In this document: positions 7,320-13,055 of the stretch, in pieces
How positions within the stretch are numbered: position 1 is the stretch's first letter
How the letters are laid out: each line of letters begins with the position of its first letter
NCBI GenBank assembly: GCA_001778545.1
Contig: MFHJ01000049.1
Span: 1 to 14,974, forward strand
Origin: Candidatus Giovannonibacteria bacterium RIFCSPHIGHO2_02_43_16
GTDB taxonomy: Bacteria; Patescibacteriota; Minisyncoccia; JACPKW01; UBA11713
Direction: 5' to 3'
Length of the DNA stretch: 14,974 nucleotides
The notes under the pieces: generated by a model
Seen by the model: only the letters and a program-made list of their open reading frames with translations
What the model was told of the DNA's origin: nothing
Database searches by the model: none
Position numbers and translations under genes: made by a program

Positions 7320-8112
7320 AAGGCGTCAGAAAGGCGTTTTTATTAAAATCCTTTTGTGGGTTGGCATTTTGGGGATAGTCTCAGCGATGGCTACGCTTTT
7401 ATTTTACGTGCCGCCCTTGCGCGTCTCTAAGGTAAACATATTTGGGCTTGATAAAAATGACGAAAAACAATTGCGCGCGGAAATTCTCGAGATCATCGCC
7501 GGCAAAAAATGGCTTATTGTTCCCAGGGATCACGTGTTTTTTCTTTCGCAAAAAGATATTGAAGAGTTTTTGGCGGGGAAATACAGATTCAGCGATTTCG
7601 CCGTCGAGAGAAAATTCTCATCAGCCATCGATGTTTCAATAACAGAAAGAAAAACATGGGCTATCTGGTGTCCTTCTGACTTGGAGGCTAAGCTACCAAG
7701 GGGTAGCTTAGCCTCCTGCCTTCTTTTGGACAAAGAGGGCCTCGCTTTCGAGAAATCAGTAATTTCCTCTGGGAGCGCCGTTTTGAAAATTTTAGACGCG
7801 AGAGAGGAGGATTTCCTGCGAAAAAATATCTTGCCACCCGAACATTTCGGGAAAATATCCCAAATGATCGAAAACATTCCGAAAATCATTGAAAGCGATA
7901 TCGTAAAAGTTTACATTAAAAAAGGCGGAGAAACTTATTATCTATATCCCAAAAAAGGCTTCTATCTGATTATTGACGCCCAGACAGATATCGAGAAAGC
8001 CATAGAAAATTTCTCCCTCGCTCTTAGGTCAGGCGAGATCAAGAAAAAGAGCGACACGCTCGAATATATCGATCTGCGCTTCCAGGATAAAGTTTTTTAC
8101 AAGTTCAAATAA
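7282..8112 (+). CDS. FtsQ/DivIB-like cell division protein with POTRA domain
   Basis: The 276-residue, single-pass membrane protein has a basic N-terminus (about 1-20), a membrane segment (about 21-42) and a POTRA domain (about 46-120: LRVSKVNIFGLDKNDEKQL...YRFSDFAVERKFSSAIDVSITER). The FtsQ-type beta domain follows (KTWAIWC...CLLLDKEGLAFE). FtsQ/DivIB links early and late divisome proteins at the outer face of the membrane. The start is 38 bases inside serS, in another frame, so translation is probably coupled to serS; GGGA close to the ATG is a weak ribosome site. Residues 134-145 (LEAKLPRGSLAS) are encoded by a perfect palindrome, which looks like an in-frame mobile insertion into a variable loop between WC and CLLLD. 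The TAA stop is also the first three bases of REP palindrome copy 1. No fts neighbours are present, so I leave the symbol open. Confidence 0.8.
   Translation: MSLRQDLLKTFHKRRQKGVFIKILLWVGILGIVSAMATLLFYVPPLRVSKVNIFGLDKNDEKQLRAEILEIIAGKKWLIVPRDHVFFLSQKDIEEFLAGKYRFSDFAVERKFSSAIDVSITERKTWAIWCPSDLEAKLPRGSLASCLLLDKEGLAFEKSVISSGSAVLKILDAREEDFLRKNILPPEHFGKISQMIENIPKIIESDIVKVYIKKGGETYYLYPKKGFYLIIDAQTDIEKAIENFSLALRSGEIKKKSDTLEYIDLRFQDKVFYKFK
7683..7716. repeat. In-frame palindrome within FtsQ-like gene
   Basis: Perfect 15-bp arms GGAGGCTAAGCTACC (7683-7697) and the complement (7702-7716) around the loop AAGG. It keeps the reading frame and adds about 12 residues to a loop of the protein. Its sequence differs from the palindromes around the transposase, so it would belong to another REP-like family. 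No second copy is seen in the window. Confidence 0.85.
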
Positions 8113-8142
8113 CAACTTGGCGACCTGGTCGCCAAGTTGTTA
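8110..8142. repeat. REP-like palindrome copy 1 (upstream of transposase)
   Basis: Perfect 33-bp palindrome with 16-base arms TAACAACTTGGCGACC / GGTCGCCAAGTTGTTA around a single T (8126). It begins with the stop codon of the FtsQ-like gene. Its right end supplies the TG and first bases of the extended -10 of the transposase gene. As RNA it forms a long hairpin but has no T tract. Confidence 0.95.
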
Positions 8143-8146
8143 GAAT
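8138..8146 (+). promoter_or_regulatory. Extended -10 promoter of transposase gene
   Basis: TGT followed by TAGAAT (8141-8146), six bases before the ATG at 8153. The motif begins inside REP copy 1. No Shine-Dalgarno sequence is seen, so the mRNA may be leaderless. Confidence 0.5.
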
Positions 8147-8152
8147 TATGGA

Positions 8153-8806
8153 ATGAGGAAGATTAAATTTACAAATGAGACGTTCTATCATGTGTATAAT
8201 CGCGGAGTAGATAAACGTAAGATATTTAACAACCAACAAGATGTTCAAAGATTTCTAGATTGCATGGATGAATTTAATACCACGAGTCTCGCGGGAAGTT
8301 TATACGAAAATTCATTTATTTCAGAGGAATGGAAGGCGAAGCGCAAGCTTAAACGTTTGGTAAACATAGTTGCATTTTGCTTGAATCCAAATCATTTCCA
8401 TTTTATTTTGGAACAAGTTGCAGAAAGCGGAATAAGTCAGTTTATGAAAAGATTGAGCGGTGGATATGCGTGGTATTTTAACAATCGTTACAAGCGGAAC
8501 GGCGCTTTATTTCAAGGACCTTTTAAAGCTAAAATAGTTGATTCCAACGAATATCTATTACATCTCAGCGCTTATGTAAATTTAAATTTTAAGGTCCACC
8601 AACTTGGCGACCAGGTCGCCAAGTTGGCTAAATCAAGTTGGTACGAGTATCTAACTAATCAAGGAATCCGGATATATAAAAGTGGGATTATTTTAAAACA
8701 GTTTGCATCTCGCGATGAATATAAGAAATTTGCGTTAGATACCTTGCCGACTTTAATAGAGAAGAAGGAAAAAGACAGGGAGCTTGCTGATTTGTTAATT
8801 GACTAG
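8153..8806 (+). CDS. REP-associated tyrosine transposase (Y1, HUH superfamily)
   Basis: The 217-residue protein belongs to the Y1_Tnp/REP-associated transposase (RAYT) group related to IS200/IS605 TnpA. These enzymes cut and join single-stranded DNA at hairpins. The metal-binding HUH motif is His81-Phe82-His83 (LNPNHFHFIL) and the nucleophile is probably Tyr141 (SAYVNLN). The N-terminal FYHVYNRGVDKRKIF and central GGYAWYFNNRYKRNGALFQGPFKAKIV are typical. Palindromes with arms CTTGGCGACC occur just before, inside and just after the gene, the layout expected of a RAYT with its own REPs. The internal copy encodes QLGDQVAKL (150-158), nine residues after Tyr141, yet the spacing between that Tyr and the following SSWYEY matches ordinary family members by eye, so the gene is probably intact. 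It faces the convergent GT39 gene. Confidence 0.92.
   Translation: MRKIKFTNETFYHVYNRGVDKRKIFNNQQDVQRFLDCMDEFNTTSLAGSLYENSFISEEWKAKRKLKRLVNIVAFCLNPNHFHFILEQVAESGISQFMKRLSGGYAWYFNNRYKRNGALFQGPFKAKIVDSNEYLLHLSAYVNLNFKVHQLGDQVAKLAKSSWYEYLTNQGIRIYKSGIILKQFASRDEYKKFALDTLPTLIEKKEKDRELADLLID
8599..8627. repeat. REP-like palindrome copy 2 (inside transposase CDS)
   Basis: Perfect 29-bp palindrome, 14-base arms CCAACTTGGCGACC / GGTCGCCAAGTTGG around a single A (8613). It is read in frame by the transposase gene. It shares the 21-bp core with copies 1 and 3. A further AAGTTGG is repeated 14 bases after the one in the right arm. Confidence 0.95.
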
Positions 8807-8808
8807 CG

Positions 8809-8829
8809 CTTGGCGACCAGGTCGCCAAG
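8809..8829. repeat. REP-like palindrome copy 3 (downstream of transposase)
   Basis: Perfect 21-bp palindrome, arms CTTGGCGACC / GGTCGCCAAG around a single A. It fills nearly all of the 24 bases between the stop codons of the transposase (8806) and the convergent GT39 gene (8831). It could slow or stop transcription from both sides, though it lacks a T tract. Confidence 0.93.
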
Positions 8830-8830
8830 T

Positions 8831-10654
8831 TTAAGGAATTTTGTATATCAAGATCGATTTCCCGGCACGGGTGAAGGGCTTTTGGCCTAAAAGCCAGCCA
8901 TACGAGTCCTCGGGCTTAATGACGATTCCTTTAGTCGGTCTTCCTTGGGCGCCAGCGAGAAGAGTGGAGGAAACCGCGAAATACGATCCTGAAGGTGGCG
9001 CGCCTTTAGCCGACCACCAGTCCTCATACTGTCCGCCGAGATAATAGCTAGGAGAACCTCCACCGAAATAATTCAAGTATATTTTTCTGCCGGCGAAATC
9101 AGGGTTGTTTTGAATTAAATCGCGCAATCGTTTTAAATCCTGCCCCCAGTCATAATTGGAGTCTCCGATATATTTGTATCCGTTATCAATCCCGACGAAT
9201 TCGTTGTAGTACGATAAATAATAAGGATAGGCCAGGATCGCGGAACCGAAGATCCAAAAAAACATCAATGTGAGAAATATTATTTTCGGCATTGGTTCAA
9301 ATACTCTTTCATATATGAGATTTAGCCACTCCTTAAAACCTTGGGAAGAGTCAGCGGTTGGGCGATAAATCCAAGCCGCGAGTTCCCGCGCGACCAAGAG
9401 GTAAATAAAGGGAAAGGTTGGCAGAACGTGCCTGATCCCGATGTTTAATATACCTTTCATAGAATATATCCAATAAACCGATATAAATAATATACAGGCC
9501 AAAAGCACAAAATTTCCCTTCATCCAATCCAGCAATACCCCGACATTTTTTTCTTTACTGCTTTTAATCCTGCGCAGCGAAAGGAAAAGAGCAAATAGCG
9601 TAAGGACGTGGAATGCGATAGTTTCCTTTATGAGATAAGCGGTTGGGAAGTAGCTTGGCCATCCAGAAGCGGAAACCTCGCCCAAGAAATATGTCGTGTT
9701 GCCTCCCTGGGCCCGCTGGATGACCATCAAGAGCCCCAGATAATATTGTCCCAAAGGGCGAGTGTATTTATTTCTTATCAAAAAAGTATCAATATCAACA
9801 AGATAGCGCTTGCCAAAAGTGCTCATGACCCAAGTTTCATCGCGGAGTTGTTCAGTCTGCGGGTAGTTCCAGACGTGATATATATAGAACACCCAAATTA
9901 TCAAGAGAGCTATGATGCCCAGTAAAATTATTTTCCAAGCGAGTGCCCAAGCAAATTTAAAATCGTATGAATTTTCCCTCGCTTCGAGAAAAATCCAAAG
10001 GATGGCAAGACCAGCGTATATCGGAAACAGGAGAAAAAGAGAAAATTTAAGCAGTAAAGCAACGCCAAGGCATATTCCAGCGACAGCTGTACGTTTTAAA
10101 GTTGGACGCAGGAGGAATCTCAAAAAACTGGCGAGGCCGATAAAAAATCCGAAGGCCGCCGCGAGATCCGTCGTCACATATCTAGAGTGGGCGAGAAATG
10201 TTGGGGAGAAGGCGTATAAAAAAAGAACGATGAACCCGACACGCTCCCCATAGAGCGAAGAAGCCCAGCGGTATAAAAGCCAGCCAAAAAAGAGGGCTAA
10301 GAGCATAATGGGCAGTCGCGCCCAGAATATAATTTTGTCTGGATCGTTTCCTAAGCCGTATAAAAGCAAGTTGCCTGCCGTCCATTGCCGGTCGTTTATA
10401 TTTTCCGAATTCCAAAACGGATGGTTTATGTCAAATTTTAGATTGAGAAACATTAGCGGGAGCGCCGCTAAATCTTTCATGAGCGGAGGATGTTCTGGAT
10501 TTAAGCGCGAGTCTCTGTATTTCAAATACGTGTATCCTGCGCCGATATGCGCGACTTCATCGAAAGTCGCGGAATCATTAAGTGACGACGCAAATAAAAG
10601 AAAGAACATCGTTCCAAGAATTAGGAGAGTAAAAACGTTTATGCGCTTTTTCAT
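8831..10654 (-). CDS. GT39/PMT-like membrane glycosyltransferase (GT-C fold)
   Basis: The 607-residue polytopic protein belongs to the dolichyl/polyprenyl-phosphate-mannose-protein mannosyltransferase-like superfamily. The acidic pair Asp32-Glu33 (SATFDEVAHIGAGYTYL) is in the first extracytoplasmic loop, followed by NPEHPPL (52-58), the usual active-site region of GT-C enzymes. About ten or more membrane segments follow, then a C-terminal part with GDSNYDWGQDLKRLRDL, which is common in this bacterial subgroup. Such enzymes move a sugar from a polyprenyl-phosphate carrier to a protein or glycan on the outer face; donor and acceptor cannot be told here. It is convergent with the transposase and divergent from a 57-residue membrane protein. 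A -10 box seven bases before its ATG suggests a leaderless mRNA. Confidence 0.87.
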   Translation of the reverse strand: MKKRINVFTLLILGTMFFLLFASSLNDSATFDEVAHIGAGYTYLKYRDSRLNPEHPPLMKDLAALPLMFLNLKFDINHPFWNSENINDRQWTAGNLLLYGLGNDPDKIIFWARLPIMLLALFFGWLLYRWASSLYGERVGFIVLFLYAFSPTFLAHSRYVTTDLAAAFGFFIGLASFLRFLLRPTLKRTAVAGICLGVALLLKFSLFLLFPIYAGLAILWIFLEARENSYDFKFAWALAWKIILLGIIALLIIWVFYIYHVWNYPQTEQLRDETWVMSTFGKRYLVDIDTFLIRNKYTRPLGQYYLGLLMVIQRAQGGNTTYFLGEVSASGWPSYFPTAYLIKETIAFHVLTLFALFLSLRRIKSSKEKNVGVLLDWMKGNFVLLACILFISVYWIYSMKGILNIGIRHVLPTFPFIYLLVARELAAWIYRPTADSSQGFKEWLNLIYERVFEPMPKIIFLTLMFFWIFGSAILAYPYYLSYYNEFVGIDNGYKYIGDSNYDWGQDLKRLRDLIQNNPDFAGRKIYLNYFGGGSPSYYLGGQYEDWWSAKGAPPSGSYFAVSSTLLAGAQGRPTKGIVIKPEDSYGWLLGQKPFTRAGKSILIYKIP

Positions 10655-10661
10655 TGTATGG

Positions 10662-10667
10662 AATATA
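10662..10667 (-). promoter_or_regulatory. -10 box of GT39 gene (leaderless)
   Basis: Minus-strand TATATT (10667-10662) ends seven bases before the ATG at 10654. It overlaps the plus-strand TATACT (10664-10669) of the divergent small gene by four bases. Confidence 0.5.
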
Positions 10668-10669
10668 CT
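10664..10669 (+). promoter_or_regulatory. -10 box of small membrane protein gene (leaderless)
   Basis: TATACT lies six bases before an ATG at 10676. The spacing is the same as for the other genes of the window and is the main reason to prefer this ATG over the one at 10658, which lies upstream of the -10. Confidence 0.45.
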
Positions 10670-10675
10670 TTATAT

Positions 10676-10849
10676 ATGGGCGATTTTGTTGAAAAAACTA
10701 TTGGGGTTATCCTTACGGTGATCCGAATCGCATTTCCTCTGGAATTGCTGGCAGTTATCCTTATTATAGTAATTTTTTCCATCTGGAAATCAAAGCGGGG
10801 AAATAATCAGCGCGATAAAATCGCCGGGGATAGCAAGCGTGATCCGTGA
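10676..10849 (+). CDS. Small membrane protein, 57 residues, unknown function
   Basis: I do not recognise a family. The peptide starts MGDFVEKTIG, has a long hydrophobic stretch (about 9-36: VILTVIRIAFPLELLAVILI, then IVIFSIW) that would form one long or two short membrane helices, and ends in a charged cytoplasmic tail rich in Lys, Arg and Asp (KSKRGNNQRDKIAGDSKRDP). The 3' 60 bases overlap the end of the second GT39 gene on the other strand. Support for a real gene is the membrane-protein composition, the charged tail after the hydrophobic stretch, and a -10 box at the spacing used by neighbours. An in-frame ATG at 10658 would add six residues. Confidence 0.5.
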   Translation: MGDFVEKTIGVILTVIRIAFPLELLAVILIIVIFSIWKSKRGNNQRDKIAGDSKRDP

Positions 10850-12424
10850 ATATTTTTTTACGAGCGAAGCTGCAAAATTTGCATCATCTTTTTTAAGGAA
10901 AACGACCACTGCCTGCTCCGGAAGCTTCTTTTGGAATTCAGCATTTAGATTTTCAGGAGAAACGTAGTGAAAATTTTTGCGCGCTCGGGCTTCGTTAAGA
11001 AACGTATTTGTTCCAAATAGAATAGGTTGGCTTGATATCGTTACGATTCGGCTATCCAGCCTTTCGCCATCGATTACAATATACTTATCAATTTCGTCGG
11101 GGAGGGCATTCAAATATTTCGCTATATTCCAATCGCGCGTGTTAAAAGCGGCGTAAACCTCGGGGCGTATTGACCACTGGTTAAAATAAACATCATATGT
11201 ATTGGCAGCAAGCGCGATAACAATAACAGCGAGCAATAGAGAAAATTCTTTGTCGATTCTGGATAACTGGCCCGAATATGCGGGGTATATTTCTTTGTTG
11301 CGTTTTAGCCATTTCTTTGAAAATTCGATTGTTTTTTCGAGACCGAATGCGGACAAGATAATAATTGGAGGAATCGCGATGATGCTTCGAAGAGCGTGAG
11401 GGAGGCCTTCGGAAGATATAACTACTGGCAGGAGCATCAGGCCCAGCCAGAAGAGAAGAAAAAATCCGTTGAACCGTTCAATATCGAGGTCGGATCTCGA
11501 TAAGGCTCTGCGAGCTGAAATAATTATACCTATGAGGAAAAATATTCCAACTATTATTGAAAGCTCCGGCGCGCCTGAAAAATTGTGCCGCCAGTTTGGA
11601 TCGCCGTATACCCAGAACATGCCGACTGTTTTAACTGTGTTTATGCCAAACGCTTTCACTGGCGATGGTTCGGAGAAAATTGAAATCTGGCTCGTGCGTC
11701 CAAAGAAATCCGCCGGATGGTCGAAGAAATAGAGACTAAGAGGAATTAATGCCAGGACCGCGAAAAGAATGAAAATTAAAACAAGGCAAGGGAAGCATGT
11801 GTTTCTGCGGGGCCTGTTCCAGCCAGATATCGCGAGCGGGAGAAGAAGGAGCGGCGCGGCGCGATACGCGATATAACTGTGGAAACCGAGGCCGAATATA
11901 AGACCGCCTAGCGCGGCCGATATAATTTGCGAGGGCGCACTGCCAGCGTCTTTATAGAATCTAAAGAAAAAATATAGCCCCCAAACAAGAAAAAACGGAG
12001 CCATAATCGCGCGAAATCCAATTCTAGAAAAATTTATATGCCAAAAACTTGTCGCGAGAAAAAAAGCGGCGAGGAGAGCGAGACGATCGCGATTCGAGTT
12101 GGGACGGAACATTTCCCTCGAGAGAAGAAAGATGCCGAGGACCGTGAGAAGCCCAAAAATTCCCGAAACTCCACGAAGCGCCCAAGGCTCATTTCCGAAA
12201 ATAGATATCGAGACCGCCTGCAGGTTTATAAAAAGGCCTTCGCGCCCGTTATTATCCGGGTAGAATACTTTGAAGTGCCTGTATGCGATTGCTTCCGTTG
12301 CGTTATTTCCGTTCATTGCCTCGTCCGGATATAACCCAGGTGGAATGGATTTAAGATCCCAGAAACGCAGAAAAACAGCAAGAACAATAATTCCAAGAAG
12401 CGCCAAAACGGTTTTTCCGGACAT
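10790..12424 (-). CDS. GT39/PMT-like membrane glycosyltransferase, second copy (GT-C fold)
   Basis: The 544-residue polytopic protein begins MSGKTVLALLGIIVLAVFLR. The frame stays open to 12787, but that extra stretch is antisense to the GtrA gene and is not membrane-like, so I place the start at 12424, six bases after a perfect TATAAT. The acidic pair Asp34-Glu35 (PPGLYPDEAMNGNNATEA) is followed by NNGREGLFINL, the variant of the GT-C active-site loop seen in PMT_2-type (DPM-like donor) enzymes. Roughly ten membrane segments follow, then a soluble domain of about 130 residues. It shares only the general GT-C plan with the other GT39 gene; the loop motifs differ, so the two probably act on different substrates. 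It is divergent from GtrA, with 28 bases between the start codons, which links sugar-lipid flipping and transfer. Confidence 0.87.
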   Translation of the reverse strand: MSGKTVLALLGIIVLAVFLRFWDLKSIPPGLYPDEAMNGNNATEAIAYRHFKVFYPDNNGREGLFINLQAVSISIFGNEPWALRGVSGIFGLLTVLGIFLLSREMFRPNSNRDRLALLAAFFLATSFWHINFSRIGFRAIMAPFFLVWGLYFFFRFYKDAGSAPSQIISAALGGLIFGLGFHSYIAYRAAPLLLLPLAISGWNRPRRNTCFPCLVLIFILFAVLALIPLSLYFFDHPADFFGRTSQISIFSEPSPVKAFGINTVKTVGMFWVYGDPNWRHNFSGAPELSIIVGIFFLIGIIISARRALSRSDLDIERFNGFFLLFWLGLMLLPVVISSEGLPHALRSIIAIPPIIILSAFGLEKTIEFSKKWLKRNKEIYPAYSGQLSRIDKEFSLLLAVIVIALAANTYDVYFNQWSIRPEVYAAFNTRDWNIAKYLNALPDEIDKYIVIDGERLDSRIVTISSQPILFGTNTFLNEARARKNFHYVSPENLNAEFQKKLPEQAVVVFLKKDDANFAASLVKKYSRITLAIPGDFIALIISPL

Positions 12425-12430
12425 ATTTTT

Positions 12431-12436
12431 ATTATA
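12431..12436 (-). promoter_or_regulatory. -10 box of second GT39 gene (leaderless)
   Basis: Minus-strand TATAAT (12436-12431), six bases before the ATG at 12424. A second TATAAT lies ten bases further upstream on the same strand. It shares the 28-base spacer with the GtrA promoter. Confidence 0.6.
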
Positions 12437-12445
12437 TGGTATTAT
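12437..12445 (+). promoter_or_regulatory. Extended -10 promoter of GtrA gene (leaderless)
   Basis: TGG followed by TATTAT (12440-12445), seven bases before the ATG at 12453. No Shine-Dalgarno sequence fits in the interval. Confidence 0.6.
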
Positions 12446-12452
12446 ATAGGCT

Positions 12453-13055
12453 ATGAAGAAGGATATCTTAATTGGGGCATGTGTCGGGTTTCTCACCGGC
12501 ATTTTTCTTCTGATCATACTTTCATACCTGGATATTGATTTCCGGAACAAAAATATAATTGCTCCGCTTGGCGTTTCATTGCTCTTCGCGGCCGGAGTAT
12601 GGTTTGGATATTTTCTTTCGAGATTTCTGGCGGTCTTCAGGCAATTTGGAAAGTTTGCCGCTGTCGGATTTTTGAGCGCCTCAATAGATTTCGCTGTATT
12701 AAATTTCGTGAGCTCTGTTAGCGGAATTACGGCAGGGACTACGGTAGGGCTTATTAATGTACCGGGATTTTTAGTTGCGGTTTTCAACGGATATTTGTGG
12801 AATAAATTATGGGTTTTTCACTCAGTCTCGCGGGGGGAATCGCTTTTCCGCGACTTCCCCAAATTTTTGGCCGTTACCGCCATGGGCCTCCTGATCAATA
12901 GCGGCGTCATAGTTGCTGTCACGACGTATATTCCAAACTCGGGAGGACTCGATCCCAAAGAATGGCTGAATTTTGCGAAAGTTGTCGCAAGCGTAGCGGC
13001 GCTTATCTGGAATTTCACAGGTTACAGGCTTGTAGTATTTACAAAGGCGAGATGA
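12453..13055 (+). CDS. GtrA family membrane protein
   Basis: The 200-residue protein has a GtrA domain at about 64-197: QFGKFAAVGFLSASIDFAVLNFV, NGYLWNKLWVF, FPKFLAVTAMGLLINSGVI and ALIWNFTGYRLVVF, forming four membrane helices. GtrA proteins are thought to move polyprenyl-phosphate-linked sugars across the membrane for glycosylation. Two further membrane segments precede the domain (about 6-26 and 36-57). Its divergent neighbour is a GT39 enzyme that would use such a lipid-linked sugar, which supports a shared pathway. Its TGA stop overlaps the dnaX start as ATGA, so the two genes are one transcript and probably translationally coupled. Confidence 0.9.
   Translation: MKKDILIGACVGFLTGIFLLIILSYLDIDFRNKNIIAPLGVSLLFAAGVWFGYFLSRFLAVFRQFGKFAAVGFLSASIDFAVLNFVSSVSGITAGTTVGLINVPGFLVAVFNGYLWNKLWVFHSVSRGESLFRDFPKFLAVTAMGLLINSGVIVAVTTYIPNSGGLDPKEWLNFAKVVASVAALIWNFTGYRLVVFTKAR

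Noticed and set aside
8110..8829. CRISPR array
   Set aside because: The three repeats are full palindromes spaced hundreds of bases apart with a gene between them, and there are no regular spacers or cas genes.
10551..10570. Hairpin GCGACTT/AAGTCGC in the first GT39 gene
   Set aside because: Seven-base arms within a conserved coding motif (ATFDE); expected by chance and not a REP-like element.
12425..12787. N-terminal extension of the second GT39 protein
   Set aside because: The open frame continues over the GtrA gene on the other strand, but the residues are not membrane-like and lie upstream of the -10 box. The family-like N-terminus begins at 12424.
12962..13051. Longer DnaX beginning at 12962
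   Set aside because: The first 30 residues are an out-of-frame reading of GtrA; the DnaX family N-terminus (YRKYRP) lies just after the ATG at 13052.
2776..13055. UGA recoded as glycine (code 25)
   Set aside because: TGA ends the DUF2298, second GT39 and GtrA genes at the expected lengths, and no in-frame TGA occurs in conserved genes.
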